From positions 6,039-30,488 of the forward strand of contig DIUS01000028.1 of the NCBI GenBank assembly GCA_002423075.1: a DNA stretch of 24,450 nt. Direction: 5' to 3'. The DNA is from Microbacteriaceae bacterium UBA6152. Its GTDB lineage: Bacteria; Actinomycetota; Actinomycetes; Actinomycetales; Microbacteriaceae. Below the pieces are notes generated by a model, which was not told the DNA's origin, did not search any database, and saw nothing but the letters and a program-made list of their open reading frames with translations. The translations under genes and the position numbers were made by a program. This document shows positions 15,290 to 21,367 of this stretch, one piece after another; the stretch's first letter is position 1; the number at the start of each line of letters is the position of its first letter.

Positions 15290-15767
15290 AGAGCGCATCA
15301 CGCTCATCGACGGGCGGTCGGGTTCGGGCAAGACGACCTTCGCGACCGAGCTGGCCCGCCGCACCGGGGCCCAGCTGCTGAGCCTCGACGACGTCTACCC
15401 GGGCTGGGACGGCCTCGAGGCCGGCGAGGCCCACGTGCTGCAGCACGTGCTGTGCGCGCTGGCGGCGGGGCAGCCCCCTCGCTGGCGGTCGTGGAACTGG
15501 GCGGATGCTCGTCCCGGCTCGTGGCACGATCTCGACCCGGCGCGTGCGCTCGTCATCGAGGGCTGCGGAGCCGTGAGCCCAGCGGCGCGCGCTCTCGCCG
15601 ATCACGCCGTCTACCTCGAACTGCCTGACGACGAGCGCCGCCGGCGCGCGATCGCCCGCGACGGCGAGCAGTTCGCGCTCAACTGGCAGCGCTGGGCGCG
15701 GCAGGAGGAGTGGCACGCGCGCCTGCACGACCCGCGCGGCACCGCTGATGAGGTCATCGAGGGCTGA
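15282..15767 (+). CDS. Small P-loop kinase-like protein in the thiamine operon
   Basis: The 161-residue protein begins MGRERITLIDGRSGSGKTTFATELA, with Walker A GRSGSGKTT at about 11-19. LLSLDDVYPGWDGLEAG gives the acidic DD pair typical of uridine kinase-like and shikimate kinase-like enzymes. ALVIEGCGAVS (about 88-98) is the Walker B-like strand. A basic, lid-like region with ERRRRAIARDG follows. It phosphorylates a small molecule or nucleotide. The substrate is unknown. The GTG at 15282 overlaps the end of the ECF gene by eight bases, placing it in the riboswitch-controlled operon, so a salvage role for a thiamine precursor is possible but unproven. Confidence 0.82.
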   Translation: MGRERITLIDGRSGSGKTTFATELARRTGAQLLSLDDVYPGWDGLEAGEAHVLQHVLCALAAGQPPRWRSWNWADARPGSWHDLDPARALVIEGCGAVSPAARALADHAVYLELPDDERRRRAIARDGEQFALNWQRWARQEEWHARLHDPRGTADEVIEG

Positions 15768-15802
15768 TCGCTCGCCGGGGTTGCCGAGCTGGCTGTGCCC
15801 GT

Positions 15803-17017
15803 TCAGCCGAACCAGCGACCGAACACCGTGGCGGGGTCGGCGAAGCGCCAGGCGACGCCCGGCTCGGTGATCGCGCTCACCGATTCGAGTCGCACGGTCT
15901 GCTGCTCGCCTCCGGCGGTCACGATGAGGCTGCCCGCGTCGGCACCGCGGAAGATCGTGGATCGCGAGGCCGTCTCGATGCGCACTCCGAGGCCGTCGAG
16001 CTCGGTCGAACTGACCGTGATCGATTCGGTCGCGACGAGATCGGTCGATTGACCCCACGCAGAGCGCGCGACGCCAACGACACCCCCGGCGGCGACGACC
16101 TCGACCTCGCGCACGGTCTCACGCACGTCAGCGACGAGCGCACTGGCCGCCGATTCGGCGGCGGGGTAGCTCGGCTGGCCGAGCGTCGCGATGACGATGG
16201 TCTCATCGCCCACCGGAACGGCGAGCAGCACGCAAACCCCGGCCGCGTCGGTGTACGAGCGCACGAGTCCTACGGTGCCGAGCCCGGGCAAGAAGGCAGC
16301 CTGGTCGCTGAAGCTCGAACCGGCCGAGGTCGTGCGGGGGCGAGAGTCGAGCAAGTCGGCGAGGGCGGGGGTCGCGAGCGCGAGCTGGCCGAGTCGTGCC
16401 AGATCGGTCGCGGTCGAGCGCGAGCCGGGGTCGAGGCCTGTTCCGTCGGTGACCGTGGTGTCGGCCAACCCCTGCTCGTCGAGCCAGGCGGCGGCAGCCG
16501 CGAGATAGCCGTCGAGGTCGCCGAACACGGCGTCGATGAGCAGTTCGGCCGTGTTGTTGCCCGACCCGAGCAGCGTCGCGGCGATGAGGTCGCGGCGCGT
16601 GAGCGTCTGAGCGAACTGCACCGGCACGGTGCGGGCACCCGCGGCATCGAGCGCTCGATACCGGTCGACCGCGGCCTGGTCGATCGTGATCGCCGGGCCC
16701 GTGCCTCCCGGCGCGAGCGGCTCGGCGTCGAGCACGACGCTGACGAGCACGAGCTTGGCGGCGCCCGCGATCGGGCGCGGCTCGGTACTGCCGCTCGTCA
16801 CGATCGAGCCACTCTCGGCGAGCGCGGCCGTTGAGCCGGCCTCGGGCAGCGTGAGTGCTTCGGTCCAGCTGCCGTCAACGGCCGAGCTCAGCGTCTGCTC
16901 GACGTGCAGGCGCGGCAGGGGGCTCAGCATGGCGGCGGCCGCATAAGTCAGTACAGCGACGATCACGACGGCGAGCATCCCGCCCACGATGCGGCGCACC
17001 CGCCGCGCGCGACTCAT
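15803..17017 (-). CDS. S11 peptidase-like (D-Ala-D-Ala carboxypeptidase family) protein, probably inactive
   Basis: The protein of about 404 residues has an N-terminal membrane anchor (about 10-32) and a penicillin-binding S11 fold followed by a beta-rich C-terminal part. The family layout is clear, but two of three catalytic motifs are altered. The SxxK position reads PIAGAAKLV, with glycine in place of the serine nucleophile. The KTG position, normally KTGYTDAAG, reads VRSYTDAAG. Only SGN (in LLGSGNNTAE) is intact. The reading frame is continuous with normal codon use, so this looks like a retained pseudoenzyme rather than a decaying gene. The ATG at 17017 overlaps the zincin stop codon and is preferred to the GTG at 17023. 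It is the last gene of the clpS operon. Confidence 0.85.
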   Translation of the reverse strand: MSRARRVRRIVGGMLAVVIVAVLTYAAAAMLSPLPRLHVEQTLSSAVDGSWTEALTLPEAGSTAALAESGSIVTSGSTEPRPIAGAAKLVLVSVVLDAEPLAPGGTGPAITIDQAAVDRYRALDAAGARTVPVQFAQTLTRRDLIAATLLGSGNNTAELLIDAVFGDLDGYLAAAAAWLDEQGLADTTVTDGTGLDPGSRSTATDLARLGQLALATPALADLLDSRPRTTSAGSSFSDQAAFLPGLGTVGLVRSYTDAAGVCVLLAVPVGDETIVIATLGQPSYPAAESAASALVADVRETVREVEVVAAGGVVGVARSAWGQSTDLVATESITVSSTELDGLGVRIETASRSTIFRGADAGSLIVTAGGEQQTVRLESVSAITEPGVAWRFADPATVFGRWFG

Positions 17018-17388
17018 GCCCACCCCAGGCGATGCAGCTCGTCATCGTCGATTCCGTAGAAGTGGGCGATCTCGTGCACGAGCGTGACGTGAATCTGGTC
17101 ACGCAGTTCGTCGAGGTCGGCGCTCATGGCGAGCAGCGGCTCGCGGTAGAGGATGATGCGGTCGGGCAGCTCGCCGAAGCCGTACTGCCCGCGGTCGGTG
17201 AGCGCCGTGCCCTCGTAGAGCCCGAGCAGGTCGAGCGAGCCGTCGTCGGGGCGCGCCTCGGTCACGAAGACGACGTTCTCGAGCCCCTCGACCATCTCGT
17301 CGGGCAGCGCGTCGAGTTCGTCGACGACGAGCTCTTCGAAGGCGGCCTCATCGAGCTCGAGCGGTGGCGCGGCGGTGTCGTCGGTCAC
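17014..17388 (-). CDS. Minimal zincin metallopeptidase family protein
   Basis: The 124-residue protein belongs to the small metallopeptidase (zincin) family found beside clpS in Actinomycetota. Near the C-terminus VTLVHEIAHFYGIDDDELHRLGW contains HEIAH, the HExxH zinc motif (about 104-108), with the downstream aspartates completing the pattern. The central GFGELPDRIILYREPLL is the conserved family block. No signal peptide is present, so it acts inside the cell. Its substrate is unknown. The GTG at 17388 overlaps the DUF2017 stop in GTGA, and its own stop overlaps the S11-like gene in ATGA. Confidence 0.9.
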   Translation of the reverse strand: MTDDTAAPPLELDEAAFEELVVDELDALPDEMVEGLENVVFVTEARPDDGSLDLLGLYEGTALTDRGQYGFGELPDRIILYREPLLAMSADLDELRDQIHVTLVHEIAHFYGIDDDELHRLGWA

Positions 17389-17918
17389 GGTGACTCCGAG
17401 TCAGGAGCCTGCTCGGCGTTCTCGAGCACCTGCACGAGAGCGTCTTGCATCCAAGCGAGCAAATCGTAGACATCGCGCAGGCCCGGTTCGGCGAAGGTGC
17501 CCTCGTCGCCATCGACGACGATGCCCATGCGGTCGGCGATGACGAGGCGCAGGTCGCCGATGCCGCGCACCCAGTCGAGCGCAGCATCTGTCGACAGCGG
17601 AACGGTGCGCGCCTCGTCGCTGCCGACTCCGGGGGCGAGCGCGCTCGACAGCGTGTGCGCGAAGCCGATCTTCCGGTCGACGAGGCCTCGGCGGCTCAGC
17701 CGACGCCACTCGTCGGCGAGCTCGGGGTCAGAGCGGTAGGCGTCGGGCAGCAGGCGGCGCACCGCCGTGTCGTCGGTCACCGGCGACTCGAGCGACTCGG
17801 CCAGCAGTGCCTGCAACTGATCGGCGAGCGAGACGAGAATGCTCGCCTCGGCGGGCTCGACGACGGCAATGCCGACGACGTCGTCGCCGTCACCGGGGTT
17901 CGGGCCGCTGATCCTCAT
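17385..17918 (-). CDS. DUF2017 family protein
   Basis: The 177-residue product matches DUF2017, a family almost always encoded next to clpS in Actinomycetota. Helical segments include EASILVSLADQLQALLAE, RRLLPDAYRSDPELADEWRR and the C-terminal DVYDLLAWMQDALVQVLE. The proteins are soluble and lack recognisable catalytic motifs. A link to ClpS-dependent proteolysis is suggested by context only. The ATG at 17918 overlaps the clpS stop codon in ATGA. The longer frame from 18143 only runs through clpS and is rejected. Confidence 0.9.
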   Translation of the reverse strand: MRISGPNPGDGDDVVGIAVVEPAEASILVSLADQLQALLAESLESPVTDDTAVRRLLPDAYRSDPELADEWRRLSRRGLVDRKIGFAHTLSSALAPGVGSDEARTVPLSTDAALDWVRGIGDLRLVIADRMGIVVDGDEGTFAEPGLRDVYDLLAWMQDALVQVLENAEQAPDSESP

Positions 17919-18220
17919 CGCGGCGCCCGCTCGACCGTCGCCCACAGGCCGTACTCGTGCATCGCCTCGGCATGGCGTTCCATGTGCTCGCGGTTGCCCT
18001 CGGCGAGAGTCGCGCGCCCCGCGGTGTGCACCTGCATCATGAGGTGCTCGGCGGTGCGAGCATCCACCCCGAAATGACGGCGGAAGACCCACGAGACGTA
18101 ACTCATGAGATTGACCGGATCGTTCCAGACCACGATCTGCCACGGCACTTCGGCGGCGTGCACCGGCTGCTCGACGAGCTGCTCGTCAAGCGTGGGCGAT
18201 GCCGCGGCCACTGTCGTCAC
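17915..18220 (-). CDS. clpS: ClpS, adaptor of the ClpAP/ClpCP protease
   Basis: The 101-residue protein has a flexible N-terminal tail of about 25 residues followed by the ClpS core. The signature VVWNDPVNLMSYVSWVFRRH (about 31-50) includes the Asn-Asp pair that binds the N-terminal amino group of N-degron substrates. MMQVHTAGRA (about 61-70) carries the histidine of that pocket, and HAEAMHEYGLWATVE contacts the Clp ATPase. It delivers N-end-rule substrates to the protease. The GTG at 18220 lies six bases after CAGACT, so the start appears leaderless. The longer frame up to 18430 crosses the tRNA gene. It leads a four-gene operon joined by four-base overlaps. Confidence 0.95.
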   Translation of the reverse strand: MTTVAAASPTLDEQLVEQPVHAAEVPWQIVVWNDPVNLMSYVSWVFRRHFGVDARTAEHLMMQVHTAGRATLAEGNREHMERHAEAMHEYGLWATVERAPR

Positions 18221-18226
18221 ACGGCC

Positions 18227-18232
18227 AGTCTG
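18227..18232 (-). promoter_or_regulatory. -10 box of a leaderless transcript (clpS operon)
   Basis: CAGACT on the minus strand is followed by six bases and then the GTG at 18220. The first base departs from TANNNT, so support is moderate. Confidence 0.45.
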
Positions 18233-18290
18233 CCGGTCAACGCTGAATCGCCCCGCAGAACGGGCCGATGAGATCAAGATGGAAAGAATT

Positions 18291-18367
18291 TGGGGTGAGT
18301 AACGGGGCTTGAACCCGCGACCTCCTGGACCACAACCAGGCGCTCTGCCAGCTGAGCTATACCCACC
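18291..18367 (-). tRNA. tRNA-His (anticodon GTG)
   Basis: On the minus strand a complete cloverleaf reads from G-1 at 18367. The seven-base acceptor stem GTGGGTA pairs with TACTCAC with one G-T pair. The D arm is GCTC/GAGC, the perfect anticodon stem CCTGG/CCAGG encloses TTGTGGT, and a T arm with TTCAAGC follows. The extra G-1 opposite C73 is the histidine identity element. The 3' CCA is encoded (18293-18291). Confidence 0.97.
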
Positions 18368-18376
18368 ATGCAGACC

Positions 18377-18388
18377 CTCTCGCGAGAG
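18377..18388. repeat. Perfect 12-base palindrome upstream of tRNA-His
   Basis: CTCTCGCGAGAG is a perfect palindrome, ten bases before the tRNA-His gene in its direction of transcription and after its predicted -10. It may be a processing hairpin in the tRNA precursor or the end of the orn transcript. Confidence 0.5.
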
Positions 18389-18401
18389 CCGACACGACAG
18401 T

Positions 18402-18430
18402 CTATTACAGCCGAGACTCCCACTTCGCAA
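18402..18430 (-). promoter_or_regulatory. tRNA-His promoter inside the end of orn
   Basis: TTGCGA (18430-18425) and TAATAG (18407-18402) are spaced by 17 bases on the minus strand. Transcription would begin near 18395, about 28 bases before the tRNA. The -10 overlaps the orn stop codon. Confidence 0.55.
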
Positions 18431-19025
18431 TGACCTCTGATGCGATCAGTTGCGCGTCGTCAGAACTCGGCCCAGGCTCACCCGTGAACCCCGCACGGCG
18501 GTAGTAGTCGAGCTCGCGGATCGACTCGAGAATGTCGGCGAGGGCCCGGTGCCCGCCGTTCTTCGGCGGAGCGTTGAAGTACACGCGCGGAAACCAGCGG
18601 CGCACGAGCTCTTTGATGCTCGACACGTCGACCGAGCGATAGTGCAGGTGCGCGTCGACGCTCGGCATGTACTTCGTGATGAAGGCCCGATCGGTGCCGA
18701 TCGTGTTGCCCGCGAGGGGCGACTGCCCGGCCGTCGGCACGTGCTCGGCGATGTAGGCGAGCACCTGCTGCTCGGCATCCGCGAGCGGAACCCCTTCAGC
18801 AAGCTCGGCCAGCAGCCCGCTCGACTCGTGCATCGCGGTCACGAACTCGCCCATGTTCGCCAGGCCTGCGTCGGTGGGCGCGATGACGATCTGGAAACCC
18901 GGATGCACGGGCTCGAGCTCGTAGTCGGTGATGACCACGGCGACCTCGATGAGGTCGTCGATCTCGACATCGAGACCGGTCATCTCGCAGTCGATCCAGA
19001 CGAGACGATCGGTCGTTGAGCTCAC
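18405..19025 (-). CDS. orn: Oligoribonuclease
   Basis: The 206-residue protein is a DEDDh 3'-5' exoribonuclease that degrades 2-5 nucleotide RNAs, including the pGpG product of cyclic di-GMP breakdown, to mononucleotides. All catalytic residues are visible: D12 and E14 in LVWIDCEMTGLD, D112 in NTIGTDRAFI, and H159 and D164 in GGHRALADI. The length matches the family apart from a slightly longer C-terminus with GEPGPSSDDAQ. The GTG start at 19025 lies six bases behind TAGACT, so it looks leaderless. It diverges from the glutaredoxin-like gene, with both -10 boxes in a gap of 68 bases. Confidence 0.97.
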   Translation of the reverse strand: MSSTTDRLVWIDCEMTGLDVEIDDLIEVAVVITDYELEPVHPGFQIVIAPTDAGLANMGEFVTAMHESSGLLAELAEGVPLADAEQQVLAYIAEHVPTAGQSPLAGNTIGTDRAFITKYMPSVDAHLHYRSVDVSSIKELVRRWFPRVYFNAPPKNGGHRALADILESIRELDYYRRAGFTGEPGPSSDDAQLIASEVIAKWESRL

Positions 19026-19031
19026 CGAGGC

Positions 19032-19037
19032 AGTCTA
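19032..19037 (-). promoter_or_regulatory. -10 box of a leaderless transcript (orn)
   Basis: TAGACT on the minus strand is followed by six bases and then the GTG at 19025. Confidence 0.6.
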
Positions 19038-19081
19038 TCCACGCGATCTGACTGCCCGGCCGCGCACTCAGTCGACCGGCG

Positions 19082-19087
19082 TAGCCT
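19082..19087 (+). promoter_or_regulatory. -10 box of a leaderless transcript (glutaredoxin-like gene)
   Basis: TAGCCT is followed by six bases and then the GTG at 19094, identical in layout to the DUF3097 promoter. Confidence 0.6.
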
Positions 19088-19093
19088 GGGGGA

Positions 19094-19357
19094 GTGCGCC
19101 TCGATCTCTACACCTCCGCCTTCTGCGAACCGTGCCACCGGGCGCGCGAGATCGTCGCCGAAGCGCAGCGCCTCGTGCCCGGGCTCGAGGTCACTGAGCG
19201 CGACATCGCGGCTCATCAGGCGCTCGCTGCCGACCTGGGGCTCACGAGCACCCCGACGACGATCATCTACGGCGCCGACGGCTCAGAGGTGCTGCGGGCG
19301 AGCGGCGTGCCCACCCTGCCCCGCCTGCTCACGGCGTTGGCGCAGGCCCTCGACTGA
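19094..19357 (+). CDS. Glutaredoxin/thioredoxin-like thiol protein
   Basis: The 87-residue protein has a minimal thioredoxin fold. MRLDLYTSAFCEPCHRARE carries the CEPC redox motif (C11, C14), and LTSTPTTIIYGADG has the cis-proline of the fold. The Phe before CxxC and the short length resemble glutaredoxin-like or NrdH-like proteins. Reduction of protein disulphides is expected, but the electron donor and partners are unknown. It starts with a GTG directly behind a -10 box. Its last 29 bases overlap the 3' end of the convergent CxxC protein gene. Confidence 0.88.
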   Translation: MRLDLYTSAFCEPCHRAREIVAEAQRLVPGLEVTERDIAAHQALAADLGLTSTPTTIIYGADGSEVLRASGVPTLPRLLTALAQALD

Positions 19358-19715
19358 GGTCGGCCAGCGCGGCGCGCACCGCGACACCGAAAGCGCTCAC
19401 CGAGCCGTCGAGCGCGTCGAGCGCCGCCGCATCGAGCAGTGGATGGAGCATCCCATCGCGATCGACGAGCACGACCGGAGCGCTGTCACCAACAGCCGCC
19501 GCCTCTCGCTCGTCAAGCTCGTTGAGGTGGCGCAGGTCGACGGGAATCCCCAGTTCCGTGACGAGGGCATCCCACTCGCGCTTGCGGCGGATCGGCGAGT
19601 GCGTGATGTCGCACAGCGAGCAGTGAACTGTGCCGAGCACATGGCCCACGATGTACTTCAGCTCGCCGACAATGCCACCATCGGCGTTGTAGACCCCCAG
19701 AATGCGATCGACCAC
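19329..19715 (-). CDS. Conserved CxxC protein of unknown function
   Basis: The product of about 128 residues begins MVDRILGVYNADGGIVGELK and contains GTVHCSLCDITHSPIRRKRE, whose CSLC and neighbouring histidines could bind a metal. PVVLVDRDGMLHPLLDAAAL follows. I have seen similar bacterial proteins without an assigned function, occasionally labelled GTPase. No GTP-binding motif is visible, so I avoid that label. The GTG at 19715 has GAGG five bases upstream. An ATG at 19739 is also possible. A still longer frame runs through the tRNA-Arg gene and is rejected. Its 3' end overlaps the convergent glutaredoxin-like gene. Confidence 0.75.
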   Translation of the reverse strand: MVDRILGVYNADGGIVGELKYIVGHVLGTVHCSLCDITHSPIRRKREWDALVTELGIPVDLRHLNELDEREAAAVGDSAPVVLVDRDGMLHPLLDAAALDALDGSVSAFGVAVRAALADLSRGPAPTP

Positions 19716-19741
19716 GCGCGCCTCTTTCTCTCGTGGCATCA

Positions 19742-19756
19742 GCGTGCCGGGCACGC
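19742..19756. repeat. Inverted repeat between the CxxC gene and tRNA-Arg
   Basis: GCGTGCC (19742-19748) and GGCACGC (19750-19756) are perfect arms around one base. It sits just upstream of the CxxC gene and about 30 bases before the tRNA-Arg -10, in a place where a regulator could affect both. Function unknown. Confidence 0.45.
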
Positions 19757-19784
19757 CTGGGGGGCGGCCGAGAGAGCGCCGCGA

Positions 19785-19790
19785 TACCCT
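19785..19790 (+). promoter_or_regulatory. -10 box of tRNA-Arg
   Basis: TACCCT lies nine bases before the mature tRNA 5' end, which would give a precursor with an almost absent 5' leader. Confidence 0.45.
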
Positions 19791-19799
19791 GGAACCTGA

Positions 19800-19872
19800 C
19801 CCTCCGTAGCTCAGTGGATAGAGCAAGAGCCTTCTAATCTCTTGGTCGCAGGTTCGATTCCTGCCGGGGGGG
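19800..19872 (+). tRNA. tRNA-Arg (anticodon TCT)
   Basis: A 73-base cloverleaf. The acceptor CCCTCCG pairs with CGGGGGG with one T-G pair. The D arm is GCTC/GAGC, the anticodon loop CTTCTAA has TCT, and the T arm is GCAGG/CCTGC. It reads AGA and AGG, rare codons in this genome. The 3' CCA is not encoded (CTGG follows). The closing pair of the anticodon stem (31-39) is a C-T mismatch. Confidence 0.93.
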
Positions 19873-19885
19873 CTGGCCTTGCTGA

Positions 19886-19897
19886 GGTCGTACGACC
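19886..19897. repeat. Perfect 12-base palindrome upstream of the decarboxylase gene
   Basis: GGTCGTACGACC is a perfect palindrome overlapping the expected -35 position of the promoter whose -10 is TAGACT (19914-19919). A further ACGACC half copy lies at about 19902-19907. It could be a regulator site. Confidence 0.45.
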
Positions 19898-19913
19898 CCG
19901 AACGACCTGGCGG

Positions 19914-19919
19914 TAGACT
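19914..19919 (+). promoter_or_regulatory. -10 box of the decarboxylase gene
   Basis: TAGACT lies 35 bases before the GTG at 19954, giving a short leader that contains AAAGGAG. This gene is therefore led, unlike many of its neighbours. Confidence 0.5.
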
Positions 19920-19953
19920 CGCGCGCACAACCAACCTCACAAAGGAGTGCGGC

Positions 19954-21348
19954 GTGAGCCACAAGCGAGCCGTGTCACTGAGCGAGCTGCTCGACCAGCC
20001 GATTCAGGGCATCCAGACCCTCAAAGAGACCTTCGGCGAGTGGGATGTTCATCCCAGCCAGCACGTCGATCCCGACCATGTGCAGGCCGTGCTCGGCGAG
20101 CTTGTTGAGCGCCTCGACGTCGATTTTCCGTACTTCCACCCGCAGTATGCGGGGCAGATGCTCAAGCCGCCGCACCCCGTCGCCGTCGCCGCGTACGTCG
20201 CCACGATGCAGTTGAACCCCAACAACCACTCGATCGACGCGAGCCGCGCGACCACGGCCATGGAGCATGAGGTGCTCGACCAGCTCGCCGCCATGTTCGG
20301 GTACCCCGCTGACTACATGGGCCACCTGACCTGGAGCGGCACCACCGCCAACCTCGAGGCGCTGTGGGTGAGCCGCGAGATCGCGCCCGGCAAGGCGATC
20401 GCTCACTCGACGGATGCGCACTACACGCACTCGCGCATGGGCGAGGTGCTCGGCATCGACACCGTGGGCATCGCGACCGAGGCCGACGGGCGCATGAGCC
20501 TCGACGCTCTCGAGCGTGAGCTCGCTACTGGGCGCATCGGCGTCGTGGTCGCGACGCTCGGCACGACGGGGCTCGGCGCTGTCGACCCGCTCGCGGAGAT
20601 CATCCCGCTCGCTCGAGAGCACGGTGCCCGCGTGCACGTCGACACGGCGTACGGCGGGTTCTTCTCGATCATCGCCGACGAGCTCGACCCCGAGACCGCC
20701 CGCCACTTCCGGGCCATCGCGCAGGCCGACTCGGTCGTCGTCGACCCGCACAAGCACGGGCTGCAGCCCTACGGCTGCGGCGCGGTGCTCTTCAACGATC
20801 AGTCGATCTTGCGGTACTACCACCACGAGTCGCCGTACACCTACTTCGCGAGCACCGAGCGGCACTTCGGCGAGATCCAGCTGGAGTGCTCACGCGCAGG
20901 CGCGAGCGCGGCGGCGCTGTGGGCGACGCTGAAGGTCTTTCCCCTCACGATGCAGGGGCTCGGCGCGATCGTGCTGCCCGGCTACCGTGCGGCGCAGACC
21001 TGGCACGGGCTGATCGCCGAGAGCGACATCTTGCGGCCGTACCAGCGCCCCGAGCTCGACATCATCACGTACCTGCCCCGCGTGCACTCGATGGCCGAGC
21101 TCGACCGCGTCAGCCACGCGATCTTCGAGATGGCCGCCGACACGACGCGCCCCCAGCAGACGCACCTCGCCACCTACGTCGTGACGCCGGCCCAGCTGCA
21201 GGCGCGCGGCATCGAGCTCGAGCAGGATGCCGAGCGCGCGCGCATCATGCGCAGCGTGCTCATGAAGCCCGAGCACGAGCCGTTGATTCCCGAGATGCAC
21301 CACCACGTGTCGATGTGGTCGAGGCGGGCGTACGACGCCACGCACTGA
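19954..21348 (+). CDS. Group II pyridoxal-phosphate-dependent amino-acid decarboxylase
   Basis: The 464-residue enzyme belongs to the glutamate / aspartate / aromatic amino-acid decarboxylase family. PLP-binding elements are visible: SGTTAN (128-133), H156 in DAHYTHS (ring stacking), D230 in VHVDTAYGG, and the Schiff-base lysine K267 in VVVDPHKHGLQPYG. N-terminal HPQYAGQMLKPPHPVA and NPNNHSIDASRATTAMEHEV are typical. The substrate is not certain from sequence. The protein is shorter than plant-type aromatic decarboxylases. The GTG at 19954 has AAAGGAG six bases upstream. A longer frame begins in the tRNA region and is rejected. It converges on the membrane protein gene with 19 bases between stops. 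Confidence 0.92.
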   Translation: MSHKRAVSLSELLDQPIQGIQTLKETFGEWDVHPSQHVDPDHVQAVLGELVERLDVDFPYFHPQYAGQMLKPPHPVAVAAYVATMQLNPNNHSIDASRATTAMEHEVLDQLAAMFGYPADYMGHLTWSGTTANLEALWVSREIAPGKAIAHSTDAHYTHSRMGEVLGIDTVGIATEADGRMSLDALERELATGRIGVVVATLGTTGLGAVDPLAEIIPLAREHGARVHVDTAYGGFFSIIADELDPETARHFRAIAQADSVVVDPHKHGLQPYGCGAVLFNDQSILRYYHHESPYTYFASTERHFGEIQLECSRAGASAAALWATLKVFPLTMQGLGAIVLPGYRAAQTWHGLIAESDILRPYQRPELDIITYLPRVHSMAELDRVSHAIFEMAADTTRPQQTHLATYVVTPAQLQARGIELEQDAERARIMRSVLMKPEHEPLIPEMHHHVSMWSRRAYDATH

Positions 21349-21367
21349 GCGCGCGGCCTGCTGAACT

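Noticed and set aside
13412..15364. 650-codon open frame antisense to the ECF module
   Set aside because: Its composition (Arg, Gly, His and Glu rich, no family blocks) is that of a GC-rich shadow frame. The plus-strand frame carries all ABC motifs.
15803..17017. S11-like gene as a frameshifted pseudogene
   Set aside because: The frame is continuous from an ATGA overlap to its stop with normal codon use. Only catalytic residues are changed, so pseudoenzyme fits better than pseudogene.
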